This document shows positions 24,320 to 31,581 of a DNA stretch of 34,610 bases, one piece after another (positions within the stretch are counted from its first letter, which is position 1; every line of letters begins with the position of its first letter). The notes under the pieces are model-generated. The model saw nothing but the letters and a program-made list of their open reading frames with translations. It was not told the DNA's origin and did not search any database. Origin of the DNA: Paracoccaceae bacterium (GTDB lineage Bacteria; Pseudomonadota; Alphaproteobacteria; Rhodobacterales; Rhodobacteraceae); assembly GCA_024742705.1 (NCBI GenBank), contig JANSXZ010000030.1, forward strand, positions 1-34,610, read 5' to 3'. The position numbers and the translations under genes are program-made.

Positions 24320-24787
24320 ATGTTCAAGCTGCTGCTGCCCATTGTCTTGATGCTCACCGGAACCGGCGTGGGTGTGGGGGCTGCGATCCTGTTGCAACCC
24401 GCGCCCGCAGGCGACGAGGCGGCTGCAAGCGCCCCGCCCGAGGTGGTGGCCGACACCGGTGCTGCCCCCGAGTTTGCGAGGATGAACAATCAGTTCGTTG
24501 TGCCGGTGGTTTCGGACAACGGGATGGAGGCGCTTGTTGTCATGGCCATCAGTCTGGAAGTGATGGCGGGCCATACCTCGAAGGTGCACAGCCGAGAACC
24601 CAAGCTGCGGGATGCCTTTCTGCGGGTGTTGTTCGATCATGCGAACATCGGCGGTTTTGACGGGGCCTTTACCCGCGCCGAGAACATGAATGCGCTGCGC
24701 CGCGCGCTGGTCGATACCGCGCGCAGCGTCGTGGGCCCTGAGATCCGGGATGTTCTGATCCTCGATATCGCGCGCCAGAGAACCTGA
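24320..24787 (+). CDS. fliL: Flagellar basal body-associated protein FliL-like
   Basis: A 155-residue inner-membrane protein with one N-terminal helix (about residues 4-24), a short Ala/Pro linker, and a periplasmic domain (VVPVVSDNGMEALVVMAISLEV, then EPKLRDAFLRVLFDHANIGGF). It ends with a helical RRALVDTARSVVGPEIRDVLILDIARQ. FliL surrounds the stator and supports torque. TGAGGAAA precedes ATG 24320. It is the last gene of the flgB operon before a very strong hairpin. The sequence is divergent from enteric FliL, so the call leans on topology, C-terminal pattern and position. Confidence 0.8.
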   Translation: MFKLLLPIVLMLTGTGVGVGAAILLQPAPAGDEAAASAPPEVVADTGAAPEFARMNNQFVVPVVSDNGMEALVVMAISLEVMAGHTSKVHSREPKLRDAFLRVLFDHANIGGFDGAFTRAENMNALRRALVDTARSVVGPEIRDVLILDIARQRT

Positions 24788-24792
24788 CCACT

Positions 24793-24838
24793 CAGGCGCG
24801 CAACCCCGGCGCAGGATACGCCGGGGGTTGCGCGCCTG
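24793..24838 (+). terminator. Very long hairpin closing the flagellar operon
   Basis: A near-perfect 19-bp GC-rich stem (24793-24811 against 24819-24838, one bulged base) with a 7-nt loop lies 6 bp past the fliL stop. No T-tract follows. It should stop or strongly pause transcription and protect the message. The next 159 bp up to 24998 show no other feature I can name. Confidence 0.75.
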
Positions 24839-24997
24839 GCGCGACGGTTTCCCAAGGCGTCCGGACAGCGCTTCACGGCTATGCAAGATCGTTGCTTTTT
24901 CCGCCGTTGCGCAGGATACCGGTATGGCGGGGTGCACCGTGCCAGTCAGGGCGCATCGAAAGGCGCCGGCACTACGGCGCGGGGCAAGGGGGCGCGA

Positions 24998-26554
24998 ATG
25001 GATCAGTCGGCTGGCGGCGGACGCAGAGCAGGGGGCCGGCGCGGGCGCAGGTCGGGCGCCGCGTCCGATACGGGAAAGCGCAGCGTCGACTATCGCAACC
25101 TGCGCAACCCGTTTGAGCCGATGGCGCTGTTTTCCGATGACCGGATCGCGGCGCTGCATGGGGCCGCTCTGCAGGGACTGGAAGATCTCGGGATCAAGGT
25201 ACTGTTGCCCGAGGCGCGGGCGCTGTTTCGCGCGGGTGGCGCGATTGTCGACGACGACAGCGGCATGGTCCGGATCGGCCGCGACATGGTTGAGGCTGCG
25301 CTGGACACTGCCCCAAAAACCATCATCTGCCGCGGCGGACAACCGGATCGCGACGTGACCCTGGAACTGGGCCGGCTTGTGTTTCAGCCTGGCGCGGGCG
25401 CACCCCATGCCACTGATCGCCTGCGCGGCCGGCGGCCGGGCACGGCATCGGACTATCGCGAACTGGTGCGGCTTACCCAGCACTTCGACGTTTTCCAGAT
25501 GATGCCGCCCCTGATCGAACCGCAGGACGTGCCGCTGCATCTGCGGCACTACGACACGATGCAGAGCCAGCTGACGCTGAGCGACAAACTGCCGTCGGTC
25601 TATGCCCGCGGGACGCCGCAGGTGGCGGAATGTTTCGAGATGCTGCGCGATTTCCGCGGCCTTTCGGACGCGGAATTCACAGCCTGCCCGCACAGTTACA
25701 CCATAATCAACACCAACAGCCCGCGCACCCTGGATATGCCGATGGCGCAGGGCCTGATCGACTTTGCCCGCGCCGGGCAATTGGCGGTTGTCACGCCTTT
25801 CACGCTGATGGGGGCAATGGCGCCGATCACTGTTGCCGGGGCGGTCACGCTCAGCCATCTCGAAGCGCTTGCCGCGATCACGTTGACCCAGCTGGCCCGG
25901 CCTGGCGCGCCGGTATGTTATGGCACGTTCACGTCGAACGTCGACATGCGCTCGGGCGCGCCGGCCTTCGGCACACCCGCGCATTTCCAGGCGACGGTGG
26001 CGGCCGGCCAGCTGGCGCGGCTGACCGGGTTGCCCTGGCGCAGCGCCGCCGGTTCAGCGGCCAACCTGAACGACGTGCAGGCGGCGAACGAGAACCAGTT
26101 CGGCCTCTGGGGCTGCCTGATGGCGGGGGCAACCGTGGTGGTACATTCCGCTGGGTGGCTCGAGGGCGGTTTGACCGTATCATATGAAAAGCTGATCACC
26201 GATGCCGAGGTTCTGAACATGATCGCCGAGCTTTGCGCCGGCGCGCAGGCGGGCGCCTCGGAGATCGGATTTGATGCCATCGCCGAGGTGCAGCCGGGCG
26301 GCCACTTCTTTGCGACGGCGCAAACTCTGGATCGCTACGCGACCGCGTTTTATCAGCCGATCGTCCACGACTATGCCAATTTCGGCACATGGACCGACCG
26401 TGGCGCGCAGGATGCCAGCGCCCGCGCGACGCGGCTGTGGCAGGACATTCTGGCGTCGGATGCCGGGCCAGCGGTTGATGGCGACCGGCTGGAAGGGTTG
26501 CAGAACTACATCGCGCGCCGTACCGCGCTGGGCGGCGCCGCGCCCGAAAGCTGA
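24998..26554 (+). CDS. MttB-family methyltransferase (non-pyrrolysine trimethylamine/betaine methyltransferase type)
   Basis: A 518-residue protein of the trimethylamine methyltransferase family, which moves a methyl group from a quaternary or tertiary amine to a cobalamin carried by a corrinoid protein. After a basic, glycine/arginine-rich start (residues 1-25), the family TIM barrel follows: LHGAALQGLEDLGIKVL, TIICRGGQPDRDV, DYRELVRLTQHFDVFQM, TPFTLMGAMAPITVAGAV, SHLEALAAI and CYGTFTSNVDMRSGAPAFGTPAHF. The reading frame is continuous, so there is no in-frame amber codon for pyrrolysine; it groups with MtgB-like betaine enzymes. ATG 24998 has AAGGGGG 6 nt upstream. No corrinoid protein or activase gene is adjacent. 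The downstream TRAP genes suggest the substrate is imported. The substrate itself is unknown. Confidence 0.8.
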   Translation: MDQSAGGGRRAGGRRGRRSGAASDTGKRSVDYRNLRNPFEPMALFSDDRIAALHGAALQGLEDLGIKVLLPEARALFRAGGAIVDDDSGMVRIGRDMVEAALDTAPKTIICRGGQPDRDVTLELGRLVFQPGAGAPHATDRLRGRRPGTASDYRELVRLTQHFDVFQMMPPLIEPQDVPLHLRHYDTMQSQLTLSDKLPSVYARGTPQVAECFEMLRDFRGLSDAEFTACPHSYTIINTNSPRTLDMPMAQGLIDFARAGQLAVVTPFTLMGAMAPITVAGAVTLSHLEALAAITLTQLARPGAPVCYGTFTSNVDMRSGAPAFGTPAHFQATVAAGQLARLTGLPWRSAAGSAANLNDVQAANENQFGLWGCLMAGATVVVHSAGWLEGGLTVSYEKLITDAEVLNMIAELCAGAQAGASEIGFDAIAEVQPGGHFFATAQTLDRYATAFYQPIVHDYANFGTWTDRGAQDASARATRLWQDILASDAGPAVDGDRLEGLQNYIARRTALGGAAPES

Positions 26555-26576
26555 GGCTTGCCGGGCGGATCGGCGC

Positions 26577-26609
26577 GGCGCGCCGGCCGGTTATTCCGGC
26601 CCGCGCGCC
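26577..26609 (+). terminator. Hairpin after the MttB-family gene
   Basis: A 14-bp stem with one mismatch (GGCGCGCCGGCCGG / CCGGCCCGCGCGCC) and a TTATT loop begins 23 bp past the stop. It has no T-tract. It may reduce read-through into the TRAP genes. The remaining gap to 26763 holds only the ribosome site AGGGAGAGG. Confidence 0.6.
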
Positions 26610-26763
26610 GGTCAAGCGCAAAGGTCAGTTGACAGCGCCGCCGCAAGCTTCCTATTTTACCGCAGAGCGAAATCGAATTCCGCAAAAAGAACGTGGTGGA
26701 TTTCGACAGGCCGTGCCGCATCCGGTGTGGCCCGTTCAGCAGGACTTCAGGGAGAGGATCCAA

Positions 26764-27900
26764 ATGAAACACTTTGTTGCCGCCATCGCGGTATTCGGCA
26801 TGTCCGCCAGCATCGGCGCGGCGCAGGAATTCGACCTGCCCAAGCAACTGTCGTGGACAGCATATGGCACCGGTTCGGCCGGTTACAACCAGGCCGTCGC
26901 AATTGGCGCGGCCTTGCAGGACGCTGCGGGCGTGAACCTGCGGGTGCTGCCGGGCAAGAACGACGTATCGCGCACCGAACCGCTGCGCCAGGGCCGGGTG
27001 CAGTTTTCCGCCACCGGCGTGGGCGGCAGCTTCATGGCGCAGGAGGGTGCCTTTGACTTCGGTGCCGAGAACTGGGGCCCCCAGCCGATCCGCGTGCTGA
27101 TGGCCAACAACGGCGGCGCGATCAACCTCGCTGTCGGCGTGGCCGGCGATCTGGGTATCGAAACCTATGCCGACCTGCGCGGCAAGCGCGTGGCCTATAT
27201 CGTCGGCGCACCCGCGCTGAACGTGAACACCGAGGCCTACCTGGCCTATGGCGGTCTGACATGGGATGACGTGACCCGCGTCGATTTCGGCGGTTTCGGC
27301 GCAAGCTGGACGGGCCTGATCGAAGGCCAGGTGGACGCGGCCTTTGCCTCGACCAACTCGGGCCGCGCCTACGAGGCCGCAGCGGGCCCGCGGGGGCTGT
27401 TCTGGCCGCCGATCGATCCGGACAATGCCGAAGGCATCGCCGCAATGAAATCCATCGCGCCGTTCTTTCTGACCAACAAGGCGCGGGTCGGGGCGAACAT
27501 CGATGGCACCGACGGCTACCAGGGCGCGGGCTATCCCTATCCGGTTCTTACCGCGATGGAAGCGACCGAAGAGGATCTGGTCTACAACATGACCAAGGCG
27601 ATGGTGGAAACCTTCCCGCAGTATGACGGCAAGGCGCCGGGCATCGGCGGCTGGGCGCTGGACAAGCAGAACATGAACTGGGTGGTGCCCTACCACAACG
27701 GCGCGATCCGGTTTTACACCGAAGTGGGCCTTTGGAACGATGATGCGCAGGCGCACAACGATGGCCTGATCGCACGCCAGGCCGCGCTTCAGGCGGCCTG
27801 GGAAGCTCTGAAGGCCGAAGCGCCCGAGGATTGGGATGCGGCATGGTCGACGGCGCGGCGCGCGGCGCTCGAGGCCGGCGGCTTCGACGTCGTATTCTGA
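26764..27900 (+). CDS. TRAP transporter substrate-binding protein, TAXI family
   Basis: A 378-residue periplasmic binding protein. A signal peptide (residues 1-20, ending IGAA) precedes SWTAYGTGSAGYNQAVAIGAAL, the TAXI-family opening. RVLPGKNDVSRTEPLRQGRVQFSATGVGG, AYIVGAPALNVNTEAYLAYGGLTWDDV and GLIEGQVDAAFASTNSGRAYE follow the same fold. TAXI proteins commonly bind carboxylates such as glutamate. ATG 26764 has AGGGAGAGG upstream; in-frame codons further upstream lack a site. It precedes the fused TRAP permease by 95 bp, and a hairpin lies in that gap. The ligand may be the substrate of the MttB-family protein or of the CoA ligase; this is inference. Confidence 0.88.
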   Translation: MKHFVAAIAVFGMSASIGAAQEFDLPKQLSWTAYGTGSAGYNQAVAIGAALQDAAGVNLRVLPGKNDVSRTEPLRQGRVQFSATGVGGSFMAQEGAFDFGAENWGPQPIRVLMANNGGAINLAVGVAGDLGIETYADLRGKRVAYIVGAPALNVNTEAYLAYGGLTWDDVTRVDFGGFGASWTGLIEGQVDAAFASTNSGRAYEAAAGPRGLFWPPIDPDNAEGIAAMKSIAPFFLTNKARVGANIDGTDGYQGAGYPYPVLTAMEATEEDLVYNMTKAMVETFPQYDGKAPGIGGWALDKQNMNWVVPYHNGAIRFYTEVGLWNDDAQAHNDGLIARQAALQAAWEALKAEAPEDWDAAWSTARRAALEAGGFDVVF

Positions 27901-27923
27901 TCCGGCGTTCCATGTGTTGATCC

Positions 27924-27947
27924 CGGCCGGCCCCTCGGGGCGGGCCG
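27924..27947 (+). terminator. Hairpin between TAXI binding protein and TRAP permease genes
   Basis: CGGCCGGCCCC and GGGGCGGGCCG form an 11-bp stem with one mismatch and a minimal loop, followed by GTTTG. It occupies the same position as the potF-potG terminator and may likewise lower permease expression relative to the binding protein. Confidence 0.5.
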
Positions 27948-27995
27948 TTTGCCCCGACAACTTCAACGGGCGCATCGCCCGACCAAGGATTCCCG

Positions 27996-29996
27996 ATGAC
28001 CCCCCAGGACAACGCCGGCCCCGGTTCCGCCAAGGCCGGGTTTGAAAATGTGGCACTCGACGGCGCAACCCCGTCCGAGCGTATTTCAGGCGTCGCCCGA
28101 TGGGTCGTGATCGGCGGCACGATTCTTTCGCTGGTGCTGGTGGTCAACCAGCTGTTCAACCTCCAGCTGTTCGGACTGGTGCTGATCGAGGGGCGGTATC
28201 TCTATCTTCTGGGCGGCCTGTTCCTGGCGCTCAGCTATCTCATCTTCCAGATCGACGGCAGCAAGGGCGGTGCGCCCACGGTGTTCGACTGGCTGCTTTT
28301 CGCGGCATCTTTGGTGTGCACGGGTTATCTCAGCCAGAATGCGCAGGCCAACCTGAGCCAGGGATGGGAATATGCGGCGCCGCAGTTCGCGCAGTACGTT
28401 TCGGTGGTGTTCTTCTTTCTGATCCTCGAGGCGACGCGGCGGGCCGGCGGTCTGGTGCTGTTCGGGATCGTGACGCTTTTTGCCTTCTATCCCACCTTTG
28501 CCGGGCGGGTGCCCGACCCGTTCTCGGGTTTCGAAAGCACATTCATGCAGACCGTGCCCTATCACATCTATTCGGCAGAAAGTTCCTTCGGGATTCCGAT
28601 GAAGGCCTTTGGCGGTGTCGTGATCGGCTTCATCCTGTTCGGCGCGGTCTTGCAGCGCACCGGTGGCGGCCAGTTCTTCAACGATCTGGCGCTTGGGCTG
28701 GTGGGAGGCTATCGCGGCGGCGCGGCCAAGGTTTCGATCTTTGCCAGCGGGTTCATGGGGTCGATGTCGGGGTCGGTGATCTCGAACGTTCTGACCACCG
28801 GCGCGGTGTCGATACCGGCCATGCGCAAAACCGGGTTTTCCGCCAAGACCGCCGCCGCGACCGAGGCCTGTGCCTCGACCGGGGGGGTTCTGATGCCGCC
28901 GATCATGGGGGCGACAGCCTTTGTGATGGCGTCTTTCCTGTCGCGTCCCTACGTTGAAATCGCTTTGGCGGCAGCGATTCCGTCGCTGCTGTTCTACTGG
29001 GGGTTGTTCACCCAGATCGATGCCTATTCCGCGCGGCGTGGCCTGAAGGGCCTGCCGCGCCCGGATCTTCCGGTGCTGCGGCAGGTGATGAAGGACGGCT
29101 GGCCCTATATCTTCGTTTTCGCGCTGCTCTTGTTCATGATGATCGGCCTGCGCCGCGAAACCTCGGCGCCATTCTATGCCACGGTGCTGTTACTGATCGT
29201 CAATCAGTTCCGGGCCAGCCACCGGCTGGACCTGAAGCGGCTGGGCAACATGATCGTCGGTGTCGGCATGGGGTTGGCCGAACTGACGGCGATCCTTCTG
29301 GGCGTTGGGCTGATCGTGGGGTCGTTCTCGGCCACCGGGCTGGCCGGAACGCTGGTGAACGAACTGGTGTTCCTGGCCGGTGACAACACGATGGTGCTGC
29401 TGCTGATGGGGGCGGTGACTGCCTTCATCTTCGGGATGGGGATGACGGTGACGGCCTGCTATATCTTCCTGGCCGTGGTTCTGGCGCCGGCGCTGGAAGC
29501 GGGCGGTCTGAACCAGTTGGCGGTGCACTTGTTCATCCTCTACTGGGGCATGGTCAGCTATATCACACCGCCTGTAGCACTTGGCGCTTTCGCGGCATCC
29601 ACGATGGCGGGATCGAACGCGATCAAGACCGGCTTTGAGGCGATGCGTCTGGGCGGCGTCATCTATATCGCGCCGTTCTTCTTCGTGCTGAACCCGGCAC
29701 TGATCGGGCAGGCCCCGGCCTGGGAGGTGGCGGTGGCCTTGACCTGCGCCTTGCTGGGTGTGGCGATGATTTCGGCGGCGTTGCAGGGCTATGTCAGCCT
29801 GATCGGGCCGATCCGCGGGCCGCTGGCCATTCCCGCCCGCGTCATGCTGTTTTTCGGTGGCCTTCTGATCGCCAAGCCGGAAACGCCCGTCATGGAAATG
29901 GGATACCTCGTATCCGGGCTTGCCGGGCTTGCGCTTTGCGCCTTGCCGTTGCTGATGGCATGGCGCGCGCGCGGCGCGGATACGGCGCCGGCCTGA
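27996..29996 (+). CDS. TRAP transporter permease, fused small and large subunits (TAXI type)
   Basis: A 666-residue inner-membrane protein that drives uptake with an ion gradient. Hydrophobic helices fill the protein after residue 35. The N-terminal four-helix DctQ-like part (to about residue 170) is fused to a DctM-like part. Recognisable large-subunit blocks are GGYRGGAAKVSIFASGFMGSMSGSVISNV, TGAVSIPAMRKTGFSAKTAAATEACASTGG, VLMPPIMGATAFVMA and FGMGMTVTACYIFLAVVLAPAL. A C-terminal extension adds further helices. ATG 27996 has AAGGAT upstream. It ends 3 bp before the ligase gene, so transporter and enzymes are co-transcribed. Confidence 0.92.
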   Translation: MTPQDNAGPGSAKAGFENVALDGATPSERISGVARWVVIGGTILSLVLVVNQLFNLQLFGLVLIEGRYLYLLGGLFLALSYLIFQIDGSKGGAPTVFDWLLFAASLVCTGYLSQNAQANLSQGWEYAAPQFAQYVSVVFFFLILEATRRAGGLVLFGIVTLFAFYPTFAGRVPDPFSGFESTFMQTVPYHIYSAESSFGIPMKAFGGVVIGFILFGAVLQRTGGGQFFNDLALGLVGGYRGGAAKVSIFASGFMGSMSGSVISNVLTTGAVSIPAMRKTGFSAKTAAATEACASTGGVLMPPIMGATAFVMASFLSRPYVEIALAAAIPSLLFYWGLFTQIDAYSARRGLKGLPRPDLPVLRQVMKDGWPYIFVFALLLFMMIGLRRETSAPFYATVLLLIVNQFRASHRLDLKRLGNMIVGVGMGLAELTAILLGVGLIVGSFSATGLAGTLVNELVFLAGDNTMVLLLMGAVTAFIFGMGMTVTACYIFLAVVLAPALEAGGLNQLAVHLFILYWGMVSYITPPVALGAFAASTMAGSNAIKTGFEAMRLGGVIYIAPFFFVLNPALIGQAPAWEVAVALTCALLGVAMISAALQGYVSLIGPIRGPLAIPARVMLFFGGLLIAKPETPVMEMGYLVSGLAGLALCALPLLMAWRARGADTAPA

Positions 29997-29999
29997 CCG

Positions 30000-31568
30000 A
30001 TGCTGGCGATCGATCCTCCGCTGCCCGCGACGCTGGGTGAAACCGTGGTCGACCGGGTGCGCGCCAATGCGCGCGCCCATCCCGACCGTCTGGCTGTCGT
30101 CTGCGGCGACACCCAGCTGACCTGGGCCGAATTCGATACCGGCATCAACCGGGTGGCGCATCTGTTGCTGGGCCTTGGGGTGCAGAAAGGCGACAACATC
30201 GCCGTGATCGCACCAAACTCGGAAGTCTACGCAACGCTTTTCATGGGGATCCTGCGGGCCGGCGCCTGTGTCACGCCGCTGTCCACGATGGCCGCCCCGG
30301 ATGCGCTGGAAAAGATGCTGACCGATTGCATGGCCAAGGCGATCTTTGTCGCCGATCAGTACCGGCCGCTGGTGCAGGGCTTTGTGACCGACATGCCGAT
30401 CGCCTGCTATGCGATGGACTTCGAACAGCCCGGTTTCGCGCCGCTCGCGCCGGCGCTGGCGCAGGCGGCCACAACCGATCCGGGCATTCGCGTAGGGATG
30501 CACGATGCGTTCAACCTGATCTATTCCTCGGGCACCACGGGCACGCCAAAGGGGATCCTGCACAACCACGCGATGCGCGCCGCCCAGATGGACCGGGTGT
30601 CGCCGAACGGCTATGACGACAACGCGCGGACGCTGCTTTCGACGCCGCTCTATTCGAACACGACCATCGTGTCGTTCCTGCCCACGCTCTATGGCGGATC
30701 GACGGTGCATCTGATGCCAAAATTCGATGCCCGCGACTATCTTCGGATCGTCGAGGCGCAGCGCATCACCCACACCATGCTGGTGCCCGTGCAATACAAG
30801 AGGATCATGGATGTCGCCGATTTCGACAGTTTCGATCTGTCGTCCATGCGGGTCAAGTTTTCCACATCGGCACCGCTGCGCGCGGACGTCAAGGCGGACG
30901 TTCTGGCGCGGTTTCCCGGCAAGCTGATCGAATACTACGGCCTGACCGAAGGCGGCGGCGTGACCGTTCTGGTGGCCGACGAAAACCCCGACAAGCTGCA
31001 CACCGTGGGCCGGCCCGCGCCCGGCAACGAGGTGCGCCTGATAGATGCCGACGGCACCGAGGTGCCGGCCGGCGAAACCGGTGAAATCTGCGGGCGCGGC
31101 CCGACGATGATGGCGGGGTATTTCGGGCGCGACGATCTGACGTCGGATTACATCTGGCGCGATGCGTCCGGACGGGTGTTTTTCCGGTCGGGTGACATGG
31201 GCCGCTTCGATGCGGACGGGTTTCTGATCCTGTCGGACCGCAAGAAAGACATGATCATCTCAGGCGGTCTGAACATCTACGCCGACGATCTTGAGCGCGC
31301 GCTGCTGGCGCATCCGGATGTCGACGACGCGGCGGTGATCGGCGTGCCGTCGGACGATTGGGGCGAAACGCCCTACGGCCTGGTCGTGCTGCGCGCCGGC
31401 GCCACCGCCACCGCCGATGCCATCCGCACCGAGGTCAACGCGCGGCTGGGCAAGAGCCAGCGCCTCTCTGCTGTCGAACTGCGCGATGTGCTGCCGCGCA
31501 GTTCGATCGGAAAGATACTCAAACGCGATTTGCGCGCGCCGTTCTGGGCCGGCATGTCACAGCATTGA
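30000..31568 (+). CDS. AMP-forming acyl-CoA synthetase/ligase
   Basis: A 522-residue adenylate-forming enzyme that should activate a carboxylic acid to its CoA thioester. The P-loop is YSSGTTGTPKG (from Y175), the A5 block YYGLTEGGG, the A7 block SGDMGRFDADGFLILSDRKKDMIISGGLNI, and the catalytic lysine is K505 in SSIGKILKRDLR. These mark an intact enzyme of the fatty/aryl-acid CoA ligase group. Chain specificity is not readable. ATG 30000 follows the TRAP permease by 3 bp, and the ThDP enzyme follows 13 bp later. This suggests it activates the imported acid or a product of it. Confidence 0.9.
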   Translation: MLAIDPPLPATLGETVVDRVRANARAHPDRLAVVCGDTQLTWAEFDTGINRVAHLLLGLGVQKGDNIAVIAPNSEVYATLFMGILRAGACVTPLSTMAAPDALEKMLTDCMAKAIFVADQYRPLVQGFVTDMPIACYAMDFEQPGFAPLAPALAQAATTDPGIRVGMHDAFNLIYSSGTTGTPKGILHNHAMRAAQMDRVSPNGYDDNARTLLSTPLYSNTTIVSFLPTLYGGSTVHLMPKFDARDYLRIVEAQRITHTMLVPVQYKRIMDVADFDSFDLSSMRVKFSTSAPLRADVKADVLARFPGKLIEYYGLTEGGGVTVLVADENPDKLHTVGRPAPGNEVRLIDADGTEVPAGETGEICGRGPTMMAGYFGRDDLTSDYIWRDASGRVFFRSGDMGRFDADGFLILSDRKKDMIISGGLNIYADDLERALLAHPDVDDAAVIGVPSDDWGETPYGLVVLRAGATATADAIRTEVNARLGKSQRLSAVELRDVLPRSSIGKILKRDLRAPFWAGMSQH

Positions 31569-31581
31569 ACCGGGAGGTATC

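Noticed and set aside
23420..25984. An 854-codon open frame on the minus strand over flgA-flgH-fliL and the MttB-like gene
   Set aside because: It crosses four well-supported plus-strand genes and a strong hairpin, and its composition (His/Arg/Gln-rich) is that of a complementary-strand artefact.
24998..26554. A pyrrolysine-containing MttB
   Set aside because: The frame runs through without any internal stop, so no amber codon is used.
29190..31001. A 603-codon minus-strand frame over the TRAP permease and ligase
   Set aside because: It is antisense to two clear genes, is His/Arg/Gln-rich, and shows no motif.
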